A DNA stretch of 64,000 nt from Variovorax sp. V93 (GCF_041154485.1 NZ_AP028669.1:1116001-1180000); one strand, 5' to 3'; positions 18,060 to 27,846 are shown, numbered from the stretch's first letter. Numbers and translations are program-made. Notes: a model not told the origin generated them from the sequence alone.

Positions 18060-18257
18060 GGGGATTCCTTGGGAGTCGTCGTTGCGTGGGCGCCCGGAAG
18101 AGCGCTGAAAAAAGACCGCGCGGGCTCGAAGACGCAGCGCCGAAAAGGCATCGCGAAGCACCCGCGCGGAGGCAGGCCGCAAGACTAGGGAGATCGCGTT
18201 ACATCGCCATGAACGAGCGATGACAAGGCAGCGGCGCAGGGCGCGCCGCGGGAGCGC

Positions 18258-19157
18258 TCAGCGCTCGTTGCTGATGCCGCTCGAGACGTGGCCCGCAGGC
18301 ACGTGGCGCGCCGCGGCATCGACGTGGCCGGTCTGGTCGTCGAAGAAGAAATCGGGTTCGAACTCGCGCAGGAATTCGCCCTTCGGAAGGCCACCGAGGA
18401 ACATCGCTTCGTCGACGCGGATGTTCCACTTCATGAGCGTGCGGATCGCGCGCTCGTGCGCCGGGGCGCTGCGCGCAGTGACCAGCGCGGTGCGGATGCG
18501 CATCTGCGCATTGCCCGCCATCTGCAGGCGATGCAGCGCCGTCAGCAGCGGCTTGAAGGGCCCTTCGGGCAGCGGCAGGTCGGCCTTGCTGAGCTCGTGC
18601 GCCTGGAAGGCATCGAGGCCTTCGGCCTGGAACACGCGCTCGGCTTCGTCGGAGAACAGCACCGCATCGCCGTCGAACGCGATGCGCACTTCGTTCGGCC
18701 AGGCATCGCTGGCCTTTACCGATTCGACCAGCACGCGCGCGGCAGGAAAGCCCGCGTTGAGCGCTTCGCGCACGTCCTGCGCATTGACCGAGAGGAACAG
18801 GTGCGCGCGCAGCGGCCGCAGATAGCCGAAGGGTGGGCGTCCCTGCGTGAACACGCCGCGCTGCAGCTTGATGTCGGCCGCCGCGCTCGAGCGGAAGATG
18901 CGCATGCCCGAGACCGGATCGTTGCGCGAAAGAATGACCACCTCGACGCGCTGCACGCCGTCCTCGTTGAAGCGCAGCAGCTTGCGGATCAGCGAGTAGG
19001 CGATGCCCGGCGCGGCCGGCACGTCGATGCGGTCGAGCTGCAGCTTCATGTAGCCCTCGTTGTCGCCGGCCTCGAAGATCCTGTTTTCTTCTTCGAGGTT
19101 GAACAGCGCGCGCGAGGAGATCGCGACCACGAGTTTGTCTTCGAGCGTGACGGGCAT
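18258..19157 (-). CDS. 5'-nucleotidase, cytosolic NT5C1-like family (299 aa)
   Basis: It resembles the prokaryotic members of the cytosolic 5'-nucleotidase I family (PF06189). These HAD-fold enzymes remove the phosphate of nucleoside monophosphates. The catalytic pair is seen in IAFDGDAVLFSD, with D162 and D164. Other family blocks are ISSRALFNLEEEN near the N-terminus, VVILSRNDP in the middle and FLGGLPKGEFL followed by FFFDDQTGHVD near the C-terminus. There is no signal peptide. AGGAAG precedes the ATG. It starts 24 bases after gspF and may be carried on the secretion operon transcript, although a functional link with secretion is not obvious. Confidence 0.85.
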   Translation of the reverse strand: MPVTLEDKLVVAISSRALFNLEEENRIFEAGDNEGYMKLQLDRIDVPAAPGIAYSLIRKLLRFNEDGVQRVEVVILSRNDPVSGMRIFRSSAAADIKLQRGVFTQGRPPFGYLRPLRAHLFLSVNAQDVREALNAGFPAARVLVESVKASDAWPNEVRIAFDGDAVLFSDEAERVFQAEGLDAFQAHELSKADLPLPEGPFKPLLTALHRLQMAGNAQMRIRTALVTARSAPAHERAIRTLMKWNIRVDEAMFLGGLPKGEFLREFEPDFFFDDQTGHVDAAARHVPAGHVSSGISNER

Positions 19158-19181
19158 GGCGTGCAGTGCTTCCTGGCGGAC

Positions 19182-20417
19182 TTACTTGACGAACTGGTTG
19201 AGCTGGATGATAGGCAGCATCACCGCCAGCACGATGAGCATCACCACGCCGCCCATGGCCACGATCAGCAGCGGCTCGAGGATGGTGGCCAGGTGCATCG
19301 CGCGGCGCTGCACCTCGGCGCCGAGCTGGTTGGCCGCGCGCTGCAGCATCAGCGGCAGCGTGCCGGTCTGTTCGCCGAGCCGCGCGAACATCGACACAAG
19401 GCCAGGGAAGCGCTTTTTCTGCGCCAGCGCCGAGGCCAGCGGCGCGCCTTCGCGCACCAGCACCAGGGCGTCGAGCGCATCCGCGCGCATGGCGCGGTTG
19501 CCCAGTGTCTCGGAGGCCGCCTGCAGCGCGCGCAGGATCGGCACGCCGGCGGTGGCCAGCATGGCCAGCGTGCTCGCAAAGCGCGCCGCGTTGTAGCCGC
19601 GCGCGAGCTTGCCCACCAGCGGCAGCCGCAGCCAGGCGGCGTCGAACTTCAGCCGGAAGGCCTCCTGCGCCAGCGCCAATCGCGCGGCGATCGCGGCGAA
19701 CACCACGCCGCCCAGCATCCACCAGCCGTAGTTGCGCACCGCCGCGCTCAGCGACAGCATGACGGTGGTGAGGAAGGGCAGCGAGCGCTTGGTGCCCGCG
19801 AACACCTGCGCCACCTGCGGCACCACATAGCTCACGAGGAAGATCACGATCACGATCGCCACCAGCGTGACGATGGCCGGATAGAGCGCGGCGCCGATGA
19901 GCTTCTGCTGCAGCGCCTGCCGCTCCTCCAGGTCGTCGGCGAGCCGGTCGAGCACGAGGCCGAGGTTGCCGCTTTGCTCGCCTGCGCCGATCACGGCGGT
20001 GTAGATGGGCGAGAACTCGCGCGGATGGGCCGCGAGCGCGTGCGCGAAGGGCGAGCCCGCGTTGACCTCGGCACGCAGCGAAGCGACCAGGTTGCGCTGC
20101 GGCTCGGTCTCGGCTTCGTCGGTGAGCGCGGTCAGCGCGCGTTCGAGCGGCAGGCCCGAAGAGACCAGGCCCGCGAGCTGGCGCGTCCAGACCGCGAGGC
20201 CGGTGGAGCTGAAGACCCTGGCGCCGCCGCCCAGCCAGCGGCGCAGGCCGCCATTGCCGGTGCCGTTGACGTGGCTGCTGCTGACTGGCGTGACCGATAG
20301 CGGAATGAGCGCCTGCGCGCGCAGCAGGCTGCGGGCGCTGCGCGCGGTGTCGGCCTCGAGCACGCCTTCGCGCGACTGGCCGCTGGCATCGATGGCTTCG
20401 AAGGAATAGGCGGGCAT
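19182..20417 (-). CDS. gspF: Type II secretion inner-membrane platform protein GspF (411 aa)
   Basis: GspF is the polytopic core of the inner-membrane platform, contacting the GspE ATPase and GspL. The start MPAYSFEAIDASGQSREG is the canonical opening. Two repeated cytoplasmic helical domains are visible, one before LIGAALYPAIVTLVAIVIVIF and one after LPLVGKLARGYNAARFASTL. Three hydrophobic segments are expected near residues 180-215, 225-250 and 380-405. The usual glycine-rich signature GEQSGNLGLVLDRLADDLEER and its repeat LGEQTGTLPLMLQRAANQL are present. It is the last gsp gene of the minus-strand operon, 17 bases after gspE. Confidence 0.95.
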   Translation of the reverse strand: MPAYSFEAIDASGQSREGVLEADTARSARSLLRAQALIPLSVTPVSSSHVNGTGNGGLRRWLGGGARVFSSTGLAVWTRQLAGLVSSGLPLERALTALTDEAETEPQRNLVASLRAEVNAGSPFAHALAAHPREFSPIYTAVIGAGEQSGNLGLVLDRLADDLEERQALQQKLIGAALYPAIVTLVAIVIVIFLVSYVVPQVAQVFAGTKRSLPFLTTVMLSLSAAVRNYGWWMLGGVVFAAIAARLALAQEAFRLKFDAAWLRLPLVGKLARGYNAARFASTLAMLATAGVPILRALQAASETLGNRAMRADALDALVLVREGAPLASALAQKKRFPGLVSMFARLGEQTGTLPLMLQRAANQLGAEVQRRAMHLATILEPLLIVAMGGVVMLIVLAVMLPIIQLNQFVK

Positions 20418-20434
20418 GGCGGGTGCCGGGCGGA

Positions 20435-21826
20435 TCAGTCGCGCGTGACGCGAAGCAATTCGGCGCGCGAGGTGATGCCGGCCTGCACCAGCCGTTCGCC
20501 GTCTTCGCGCATCAGGCGCAGGCCGCCGCGCGCGCCGGCCTGGAGCAGTTCGCTCTCGGCCGCCCTGCTGTGGATCAGGCCCTGCACGGTCTCGTCGGCC
20601 ACCAGCAGCTCGAAGATGCCGGTGCGCCCCTGGTAGCCGGTTTGCCCGCACACCTCGCAGCCGGCGCCGCCGCAGGCCGTGCAGACCTTGCGCACCAGGC
20701 GCTGCGCGAGCACGCCCAGCAGCGACGAGCTCAAGAGGAAGGGCTCCACGCCCATGTCGGTCAGGCGCGTGACGGCGCTGACCGAATCGTTGGTGTGCAG
20801 CGTCGCCAGCACGAGGTGGCCGGTGAGCGAGGCCTGGATGGCGATCTGCGCGGTCTCGAAGTCGCGGATTTCGCCGATCATGATCACGTCCGGGTCCTGC
20901 CGCAGGATCGCGCGCAATGCCTTCGCGAAGGTGAGCTCGATCTTGGCGTTGATCTGTGTCTGCCCCACGCCCGGCAGCTCGTATTCGATCGGGTCTTCCA
21001 CCGTCATGATGTTGCTGCGGCTGGCATCCAGCCGGGCCAGCGCGGCATACAGCGTGGTGGTCTTGCCCGAGCCCGTAGGGCCGGTCACCAGGATGATGCC
21101 GTGCGGCTGCGCAATGAGCTTCTCGAAGCGCGCGAGCGTGTCGCCCTGCATGCCCACCGATTCGAGCGTGAGCTTCGATTCGCTCTTGTCCAGCAGGCGC
21201 AGCACCGCGCGCTCGCCGTGCGCGCTGGGCAGCGTGGAGACGCGCACGTCGACCGCGCGCGTGCCGATGCGAAGGCTGATGCGCCCGTCCTGCGGCAGCC
21301 GCTTCTCGGAGATGTCGAGGTCGGCCATGATCTTCAGGCGCGAGATCAGCGCGGCATGCAGCGCGCGGTTGGGCTGCACCACCTCGCGCAGCGTGCCGTC
21401 GATGCGAAAGCGCACGGACGAGGTGCGCTCGTAGGGCTCGATGTGGATGTCGCTCGCGCCGTCGCGCGCGGCCTGCGTGAGCAGCGCGTTGAGCATGCGG
21501 ATGATGGGCGCGTCGCCGGCGCTTTCCAGCAGGTCTTCCACCGCCGGCAGCTCCTGCATCATGCGCGAGAGGTCGGCGTCGCTCTGCACCTCGCTGACCA
21601 CCGCGGCGGCACTCGACTCGCCCTGCGCATAGGCCGCGCTGATGCGCTGCGCGAGCGGGCCGTCGGCCAGCACCTCGAAGGCCTGCACGCCGTACTTGCG
21701 CGTGACCTCGCCGACCGCGCTGCGCGAGGGATGGCTCGACATCCACAGCGTGTGGCTGCCGTCGTCGGCTTCTTCGAGCAGCAGTTGCTGGCTGCGGGCG
21801 AACGCGTAGGGCAGGGGGTGGCGCAT
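20435..21826 (-). CDS. gspE: Type II secretion ATPase GspE (463 aa)
   Basis: The cytoplasmic hexameric ATPase that powers pseudopilus assembly. Features in order: a short N1E-type region; SDIHIEPYE; Walker A GPTGSGKTTT with K255; the Asp box (NIMTVEDPIEY); Walker B DPDVIMIGEIRD; the His box (LATLHTND); and a tetracysteine zinc site (CTACGGAGCEVC). It is shorter than the roughly 500 residues common for GspE because the N-terminal GspL-binding part is reduced. The ATG at 21826 follows the gspD stop by 5 bases. All catalytic motifs are intact. Confidence 0.96.
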   Translation of the reverse strand: MRHPLPYAFARSQQLLLEEADDGSHTLWMSSHPSRSAVGEVTRKYGVQAFEVLADGPLAQRISAAYAQGESSAAAVVSEVQSDADLSRMMQELPAVEDLLESAGDAPIIRMLNALLTQAARDGASDIHIEPYERTSSVRFRIDGTLREVVQPNRALHAALISRLKIMADLDISEKRLPQDGRISLRIGTRAVDVRVSTLPSAHGERAVLRLLDKSESKLTLESVGMQGDTLARFEKLIAQPHGIILVTGPTGSGKTTTLYAALARLDASRSNIMTVEDPIEYELPGVGQTQINAKIELTFAKALRAILRQDPDVIMIGEIRDFETAQIAIQASLTGHLVLATLHTNDSVSAVTRLTDMGVEPFLLSSSLLGVLAQRLVRKVCTACGGAGCEVCGQTGYQGRTGIFELLVADETVQGLIHSRAAESELLQAGARGGLRLMREDGERLVQAGITSRAELLRVTRD

Positions 21827-21831
21827 GGGCT

Positions 21832-24153
21832 TCAGGGCAATTCGCGCGAGCTGGTCGGGTCGGCCGTGGGCGGCAGCGCGCCGCGCAGCGGGCTCGGGCG
21901 CAGGCTGCGCGTGTCGGCGGGCGGGCGCGGCGGCGGGATCAGCTGCGTGCCCTGGATGCGGTCGCTGCCGCTGCTGTTGCTGCTGGTGTCGCGGCTGCCC
22001 GCGCGCGGCAGCGGTGCCTCCGGCAGCACGGGCGCGGCATCCACGCCGCGCAGCATGACGTTGTCGGTGTTCGGCTGGGTGCGCTGCTGCATGCCGCGGA
22101 TCTCGTCGTAGCGGTCGTAGGCAAAGGCTTCGGTCGAGGCGCCGTCGCGCATGACGGCGGGGCGCAGGAACATCATCAGGTTGCTCTTGTTGCGCGTACG
22201 GATCTCGTTCTTGAACAGGTTGCCGAGCACCGGGATGTCGCCCGCCACCGGCACTTTCTCGACCGTGTTGCCGTAGTCGTCCGACAGCAGCCCGCCGAGC
22301 ATGACCAGGCCGCCGTCTTCCACCAGCACGCTCGATTCGATCGAGCGCTTGTTGGTGGTGGGGCCGTTGGGGTTGTTGATGGTGTTGCCGTCGACGGTCG
22401 AGGTCTCCTGGAAGATGGTCATCTTCACGGTGCCGTTCTCGTTGATGGTCGGGCGCACGCGCAGCGTGAGGCCCACGTCCTTGCGCTCCACCGTGGTGAA
22501 CGGGTTGATGCCCACCGAGCCCGAGGTGCTGGCGTACTGGCCGGTGACGAAGGGCACGTTCTGGCCGATGACGATCTTGGCTTCCTCGTTGTCCAGCGTC
22601 AGCAGGTTGGGCGTGGAGAGCACGTTAGCGTCGCCGTCGCTGTTGAAGAAGTTGGCGATCGCGCCCAGGATGTACTGCCCGCCGATCTTGCCGGCGATGC
22701 CGAGGTTCAGCCCCGACGACGGCCGCACGTTGGCCACGTCGCGGGTGGCCAGTGCCTGCGTCAGCGCCAGGATGTTGGCGCTGGCCAGGCTCGAATTGGT
22801 GCCGATGACCGCGTTGTTGCCCAGCGCGCTCTGCCACTGGACGCCGAAGTTGGCGGCCTTCTTGGCGCTGACCTCGACGATCAGCGCCTCGATCATCACC
22901 TGCGCGCGCCGGCCGTCGAGCTTGTCGATCACCGCGCGCATCTGCCGGTACTGCGGCTCGGGCGCCGTGATGATCAGCGAGTTGGTCGACGGGTCGGCCT
23001 GGATCTGTCCGCCGGTCGACGGCTGGTTGGCATTGTTGAGCGGCGCGTTGGCGGCCGCCGAGCCGCCGCCTTGCCCGCTGAGATTGACCGGCATGGCCTG
23101 CGGAACGTTGGCTTGCTGTTGCGGTGCGCCGCCGCCGCCGGCGGCCCCCGGTGCGCCCGGCGTGCCGGGCAGCTGGTTGGCTGCCATGGCGGCGCGCAGC
23201 GTGGCCGCCAGCCGCACCGCATCGGCGTTCTTCAGGTAGACCACGTAGATGTTGCCGGCCGCGCCGTTGCTGCTCTCGGCGGGTGCGCGGTCGAGCTTCT
23301 CGACCAGCGTGCGCACCAGCGCCGCGCGCGCCGGATTGGCCGCGCGCAGGATCAGCGCGTTGCTGCGCGGGTCGGCCAGCAAGGTGGTGCGGAACGAGGC
23401 ATCGGCCGTGCCCGGCGCGGCGGCGCCCGGCGTGGCGCCCGAGCCGCTGCCGTCGACCAGCCGGGTGATCAGCGGCAGCATGTCGGTGGCGATCGAATGC
23501 TTGAGCGGGATCACCTCGATGTCCGACGCATTGGGCACGTCGAGCGCCGCGATGATGCGCGCCAGCCGGCGCATGTTGTCCGCGTAGTCGGTGATCACGA
23601 GCGAGTTGTTGCCCGGGTTCACGTTGATGGTGTTGTTGGGCGGAATGAGCGGGCGCAGCACCGGCAGCAAGCTGTTCGGCGACTCGTAGTTGAGCCTGAA
23701 GATCTGCGTGACGATCTGGTTGCCCGCCACCGAGCCGGCGCTGGGCGTGGCGGTATTGACGGTCTGGGTCTGGAGCTTGGCGTCGGCTTCGGGCACCACC
23801 TTGTAGAGCCCTTCGGCCTCCACCACCGCAAAGCCCTGCAGGCGCAGCGCGGAAGCGAACTGGTTGAACGCCGCGGCCGGCGCGATGGCCCGGTCGGTCA
23901 CGAGGTTCATCGTGCCCTTCACGCGCGGGTCGACCACCACGTCGCGGCCGGTGACCACCGCCATGGTGCGGGCCACGGCCTCGATGTCGGCGTTGGCGAA
24001 GTTGAGCGTGATGGGCTCGCCCCGGCGCGGCGCATCGCCGGACTGCGCGAACACGGGCGGCGCGGCCTGCAGCAAGGTGGCGGCAACCAGCATCTGCGCT
24101 GCGAGTGCAACGACGGCGAGGCGGCTGCCGGGCGAAGTCAGTGGCTTCATCAT
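21832..24153 (-). CDS. gspD: Type II secretion outer-membrane secretin GspD (773 aa)
   Basis: GspD forms the multimeric outer-membrane channel. A Sec signal peptide (about residues 1-37, ending VFAQ) is followed by the N0 domain (ITLNFANADIEAVARTMAVVTGRDV), ring-building N1-N3 domains with SLVITDYADNMRRLARII and repeats, and a Gly/Gln-rich linker (about 345-395). The secretin domain contains VPVAGDIPVLGNLFKN, the diagnostic signature. The C-terminus is an unusually long Pro/Ser-rich tail after the last beta strands. Two ATGs in tandem begin the gene (24153 and 24150), just after the gspN stop. I saw no pilotin gene in the window. Confidence 0.96.
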   Translation of the reverse strand: MMKPLTSPGSRLAVVALAAQMLVAATLLQAAPPVFAQSGDAPRRGEPITLNFANADIEAVARTMAVVTGRDVVVDPRVKGTMNLVTDRAIAPAAAFNQFASALRLQGFAVVEAEGLYKVVPEADAKLQTQTVNTATPSAGSVAGNQIVTQIFRLNYESPNSLLPVLRPLIPPNNTINVNPGNNSLVITDYADNMRRLARIIAALDVPNASDIEVIPLKHSIATDMLPLITRLVDGSGSGATPGAAAPGTADASFRTTLLADPRSNALILRAANPARAALVRTLVEKLDRAPAESSNGAAGNIYVVYLKNADAVRLAATLRAAMAANQLPGTPGAPGAAGGGGAPQQQANVPQAMPVNLSGQGGGSAAANAPLNNANQPSTGGQIQADPSTNSLIITAPEPQYRQMRAVIDKLDGRRAQVMIEALIVEVSAKKAANFGVQWQSALGNNAVIGTNSSLASANILALTQALATRDVANVRPSSGLNLGIAGKIGGQYILGAIANFFNSDGDANVLSTPNLLTLDNEEAKIVIGQNVPFVTGQYASTSGSVGINPFTTVERKDVGLTLRVRPTINENGTVKMTIFQETSTVDGNTINNPNGPTTNKRSIESSVLVEDGGLVMLGGLLSDDYGNTVEKVPVAGDIPVLGNLFKNEIRTRNKSNLMMFLRPAVMRDGASTEAFAYDRYDEIRGMQQRTQPNTDNVMLRGVDAAPVLPEAPLPRAGSRDTSSNSSGSDRIQGTQLIPPPRPPADTRSLRPSPLRGALPPTADPTSSRELP

Positions 24154-24155
24154 GA

Positions 24156-24956
24156 TCAACCCAGGGTGATGATCGAACGCGCGTTGTCGCGCCGCCCGAT
24201 GATGTTCAACAAATTGGAAAGCGCGTCTTCGCGGCCGGCCGCGGCACTGGCTTCGCCATTGAAGCGAAAGGCGGTGCCGTTCCAGCTGCCGCTGCCGTTC
24301 AGCTGGAGGCTGCCTTCGCGCGTGCTCAGCAGCAGGCTCGGGCGGCTGCCGCCTTCGAGCGTGAGGCGGTAGCTGCCCATCGGCTTGAGTGTCGACAGGC
24401 TGGACGAGACATCGGTGGCGTCGAGCGTGGCCTGGCCCGCGATGCGCAGCACGGGGCCCTCCCACTGCATCGAGAGGCCCCGGGTGGAGAGGTCGAGCGT
24501 GCCTTCGAGCCGGAGCGTGTTCCAGGGCGCGCCCAGGCCGGTCAGCAAGGTGGCGGGCCAGCGCGAACTGCCGTCGTCCCACTGCAGCTGCATGCCGCTC
24601 GCGCGCGGGCTGGCCTTGAGCTGGAGCGGCCGCGCCGCGCAGCAGGGCAGGTCGAGCACCGCGAACATGCCGCTCCATGCCGGACGCATGCGCCAGTTGA
24701 GCGCGCCGGGCAGCGACACCGCTTCGGCGCCGCCGGCGCCGCTGGCAAGCACCACGGCCGCGGTGCCGTTCCAGACCGTGCCGCGCGGGTTGACCAGCAG
24801 CAGCCGGCCCTGGCTCCAGTTCGAGAGCGCCGCGGCCAGCCAGCGCGCCGGCGCGAACAGCACCAGGGCCAGCAGCGCCCCCAGCACGATGCCGAGCAGG
24901 GCCCAGCGCCAGCCGCGGCGCGGCGCCGATTCGGCAAGGGAGGAGCGCGTCACCAT
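24156..24956 (-). CDS. gspN: Type II secretion protein GspN (266 aa)
   Basis: GspN is an accessory component present in some type II systems, with one N-terminal membrane anchor and a periplasmic beta-rich domain. Here the basic start is followed by one helix (WALLGIVLGALLALVLFAPARWLA) and LLVNPRGTVWNGTAAVVLASG, a segment typical of the family. Later blocks such as LEGTLDLSTRGL and GSYRLTLEGG fit its repeated strands. It starts 10 bases after gspM and ends 2 bases before gspD. Its position between gspM and gspD matches the usual betaproteobacterial order. Confidence 0.85.
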   Translation of the reverse strand: MVTRSSLAESAPRRGWRWALLGIVLGALLALVLFAPARWLAAALSNWSQGRLLLVNPRGTVWNGTAAVVLASGAGGAEAVSLPGALNWRMRPAWSGMFAVLDLPCCAARPLQLKASPRASGMQLQWDDGSSRWPATLLTGLGAPWNTLRLEGTLDLSTRGLSMQWEGPVLRIAGQATLDATDVSSSLSTLKPMGSYRLTLEGGSRPSLLLSTREGSLQLNGSGSWNGTAFRFNGEASAAAGREDALSNLLNIIGRRDNARSIITLG

Positions 24957-24966
24957 GCGGCCGTGC

Positions 24967-25500
24967 TCAACGGGCTGCGGGCAGCGCCATCACGAGCGTG
25001 CCCTCCCAGCGCACCTTCGCGGGCTGCGGGTCCTTGCTGCCGGCGGCCGGCGGCGCGGCGGCCGCGCGGGTCAGGTGGGCCTCGCGCGGCACCGCGTGCG
25101 CATTGCCGCGCGCCTGCGCCAGCCACTGGGCCACGGCCTCGGCCGGCGTGGCGCGCATCGTGAGGGTGGCGGCGCCATCGCCGCTGGCCGTCATGAGCTG
25201 GGCATTGGTGCCCAGGCTCTCGCGCACCGAGGTTTCGAGGGCGCGCAGCGCGTCGTCCCGGTTCAGCCGCGGCTGCGCCTGCAGCGCCTTGGCGCGGTTC
25301 TGCAGCATGGCCATCTGCTGCAGCTGCGCGTCGAGTTGCGCATGTTCGGCCGGCGCTGCGGCCAGCGTGCGCAGCGCGGGTGCGAGCGCAATCCACCACA
25401 GCAGCGCGAGCGACACGAGCACGGCCGCGATGGCGACCATGCGCCGCTCGCGCAGTTCGAGGGCGGCCCAGCGGGCCCGGAGCTGTTCGCCGAAGTTCAT
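24967..25500 (-). CDS. gspM: Type II secretion protein GspM (177 aa)
   Basis: GspM is a bitopic inner-membrane protein that stabilises GspL. A short cytoplasmic part (LRARWAALELRERRMV) leads into one membrane helix (residues about 21-41), then a coiled segment with several Gln and Leu residues and a ferredoxin-like periplasmic domain. The start overlaps the end of gspL by 4 bases (ATGA), showing translational coupling. Identification rests on the size, topology, LRERRMVAIAAVLV opening and position in the operon. Confidence 0.88.
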   Translation of the reverse strand: MNFGEQLRARWAALELRERRMVAIAAVLVSLALLWWIALAPALRTLAAAPAEHAQLDAQLQQMAMLQNRAKALQAQPRLNRDDALRALETSVRESLGTNAQLMTASGDGAATLTMRATPAEAVAQWLAQARGNAHAVPREAHLTRAAAAPPAAGSKDPQPAKVRWEGTLVMALPAAR

Positions 25501-26708
25501 CGCGCAGCCTCGGCCTGCACCAGAAGCAGATCGCCTTCGGCGCGCACGCTGTAGCCGCGCGGGCCCATCGCGCCCGAAAGCCGCGTGAGCTCGGAAGGCT
25601 GCAGGCCCAGCCCGCGCAGGCGCAGCTGGCCGGCGCTGTAGTCGATGGCGCTGGGCGTTTTGCCCGGCGGGAGATGGGGAGCAAGCGCGCCGATCATCGG
25701 TTCGAGGTCGCTGCCCGCGACATCGCCCACGGCCTGCTGCAGCGCCGCGACCTCGCGCGCCATCTGCAGCGGCGCATCGACCACGAGTTTCACGGAGGGG
25801 AAGGTCTGGGTCAGCATGGTCTTGACGGCCTGGCGCTTGGCCTCGAGTGCATTGCGCTCCTTCCAGGCCCAGGCATTGAGGCCGATCAATTGGGTCAGCA
25901 GCAGGGCGGCGATGCCCCAGCGCGCGGCGCGCCACTCGGGCGCATAGCGCAGCGCCTGCACCACCGACGCAAATTTCTTGCCGGCGCGGGCACGTCCCGT
26001 CACGGCCAGGTCGAACTGCGCGAGCTCCCAGGGCGAGCGCGCCGCCTGCAGCCAGCGCTGCGGCGCCTGCGCGATGGGCACGCGGCGCTCGAGCAGGCGC
26101 TCGGCGGCCTGCGCGACGGCGGGCTCGGCGCTGATCACGGCGGTGTCCAGCGGCAGGCCGGCGGCCAGCGCGAGCCCGGCGCCCGCGAGCGGCAGCGAGA
26201 CCACGCCATCGGCATCGCACACCGTGAGCTGCGGCGCCTCGGCCTCGCCGGTGACCTGCAGCAGCGGCGGGCCGTCCACGGGCTGCGGCGCGAATTCGGG
26301 AACGATGCGCACCACGCGCCGCCCCGCCGACTCCAGGCCCTGCACCAGCATGCGCAGCCAGATCCGGTTGCAGGCGGCCACCCAGACCGGCACGCCGGCC
26401 CTGGCTTCGGGTTCGAGCGCGAAGTGCAAGGCCTCGGGTTCGTCCAGCAGGTGTTCTTCGAGCAGGCCGTCGAGCACGGCGCGCAGCTTCGATGCGCTGC
26501 TCATGCTGCCCTTGGGCAGCGTCACGCGGTGCCAGGACAGCGCCGCGGCCGGAATGCCGAGCGTGACTTCCGCGCCGGCCGGCAGCAGCGCGAGCAGCGC
26601 GCGGCCATGGTTGCGCAAGGCGATGCCGTCGTCGCCTGCCTGGGCCCAGTCGTACTCGCCCGCGGCGTCGGCCGGCGGGAGGGGGGCGATGAGCAGCAGC
26701 GGGGTCAT
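25497..26708 (-). CDS. gspL: Type II secretion protein GspL (403 aa)
   Basis: GspL links the ATPase GspE to the membrane platform. The first 250 or so residues form the actin-like cytoplasmic domain (ALRNHGRALLALLPAGAEVT, LPKGSMSSASKLRAVLDGLLEE, PVDGPPLLQV). One membrane helix follows near residue 255-280 (WGIAALLLTQLIGLNAWAW), then a periplasmic domain with LRLRGLGLQPSEL. The length is usual. It is separated from gspK by 136 bases, the only sizeable gap in this operon, and overlaps gspM by 4 bases. Confidence 0.9.
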   Translation of the reverse strand: MTPLLLIAPLPPADAAGEYDWAQAGDDGIALRNHGRALLALLPAGAEVTLGIPAAALSWHRVTLPKGSMSSASKLRAVLDGLLEEHLLDEPEALHFALEPEARAGVPVWVAACNRIWLRMLVQGLESAGRRVVRIVPEFAPQPVDGPPLLQVTGEAEAPQLTVCDADGVVSLPLAGAGLALAAGLPLDTAVISAEPAVAQAAERLLERRVPIAQAPQRWLQAARSPWELAQFDLAVTGRARAGKKFASVVQALRYAPEWRAARWGIAALLLTQLIGLNAWAWKERNALEAKRQAVKTMLTQTFPSVKLVVDAPLQMAREVAALQQAVGDVAGSDLEPMIGALAPHLPPGKTPSAIDYSAGQLRLRGLGLQPSELTRLSGAMGPRGYSVRAEGDLLLVQAEAAR

Positions 26709-26844
26709 GTCGATTTCAGGAGGGCGGGTGATTGTAGGGGTGCACCGATGGTGCCATTGCTACTCTATTTGTAGCGTTTGACGTAGATGCGACGGGCTCT
26801 GGACGATGTATTGAAGCAACAAAAATGAGGAAAGGAAGCCGCAC

Positions 26845-27846
26845 TCAGGGTTTAGCCGGAGTGGCTGTGGCAAGGCCGGCGCCGCGGTTGCGCCAGATCG
26901 TCTTCACCGTGACGCCGTCGCGCTGCAGCAGCGAGCGCTCCTCGACCCAGGTGCGGTCGAGCCGCAGCCGGCCGTAGACCTCGAAGAACTGGGTGCCCAC
27001 GCTGTGCTGGCCGGCGTTGAACTGCGTGCCGCCGTTCGGGAGCGCGGCATTGGCGTCGGCAATCTGCTTGAAGTAGGAGCGCGTGCGCTTTTCCACCAGC
27101 TGGCGCGCGTCGCTGATGCTCAGGGATGGCAGGCTCGCGCTGAGGGCTTCGGCGCTGGCGGTATTGATGTTGAGCGGCGTGCGGATCGGGAGGATCGTCA
27201 CGTAGGGTTCGAGGGCGGCCGCGGTTGAGGGCGAAAGGCCGAGCCACACCAGCTGCGAGACCTCCTGCGGCATCAGCGGCGCCGCCCCGGCGTCGCCGCC
27301 GCCGGCGGCATCGGTGCCGGTGGCGAGCGCGCGCACGAGCGAGGCGGTCATCGCGCTGAGCTCGGAGGCCGGCAGGCCCAGGATGTTGAACAGCTTGGTG
27401 AAGGTGGCGACGCTGGCCGGCACCGGCTTGTTGCCGTCGACCAGCGACAGCACGTTGAGCTTGGATTGCGCATCGACCACGCGGCCTGAAAGGAAGGCGT
27501 CGGGCAGTCCTTCGAGGTTGTCGCTCGCCACGTTCTTCTCGGCCGACAGAAAGCTCGTGAGCCGCGCTTCCGCGAGCGGCACGGCCCAGGGCTCGGCCAG
27601 ATGGTCGGGCCCGCCGGTGAGAGCGTCTTCGCGCAGGATCAGGCGCGACCAGTCGAGCGCGCCAATCAGCACCCATGCCGCCTGCACGCGTCCGCGCTCG
27701 GCCGCCTCGACTTCGGACGCGCGCCACTGCTGCCACAGCGCCGCGGCGGAGAAGGTGGCGACCAGCATCACGGTCAGCATGGCCGCGAGCAGCGCGGCGC
27801 CGCGCTGGCGTTGCCCGGTGGGTCGAAAAACCGTGGATGCGGTCAT
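26845..27846 (-). CDS. gspK: Type II secretion minor pseudopilin GspK (333 aa)
   Basis: GspK caps the pseudopilus tip. The prepilin leader ends RQRG at residue 16 and is followed by AALLAAMLTVMLVATF. As usual for GspK, the glutamate at mature position 5 is missing. The large periplasmic part has the SAM-like helix-hairpin domains (LNVLSLVDGN, LNINTASAEALSASLP). The ATG overlaps the start of the next gene, gspJ, in an ATGA arrangement. Cleavage and methylation of the leader need a prepilin peptidase, which is not in this window. Confidence 0.92.
   Translation of the reverse strand: MTASTVFRPTGQRQRGAALLAAMLTVMLVATFSAAALWQQWRASEVEAAERGRVQAAWVLIGALDWSRLILREDALTGGPDHLAEPWAVPLAEARLTSFLSAEKNVASDNLEGLPDAFLSGRVVDAQSKLNVLSLVDGNKPVPASVATFTKLFNILGLPASELSAMTASLVRALATGTDAAGGGDAGAAPLMPQEVSQLVWLGLSPSTAAALEPYVTILPIRTPLNINTASAEALSASLPSLSISDARQLVEKRTRSYFKQIADANAALPNGGTQFNAGQHSVGTQFFEVYGRLRLDRTWVEERSLLQRDGVTVKTIWRNRGAGLATATPAKP

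Noticed and set aside
26709..26844. A small gene between gspK and gspL
   Set aside because: The 136 bases hold no frame with start, ribosome-binding site and sensible composition; the region is slightly AT-richer and could hold a weak promoter, but no convincing hexamers were found.
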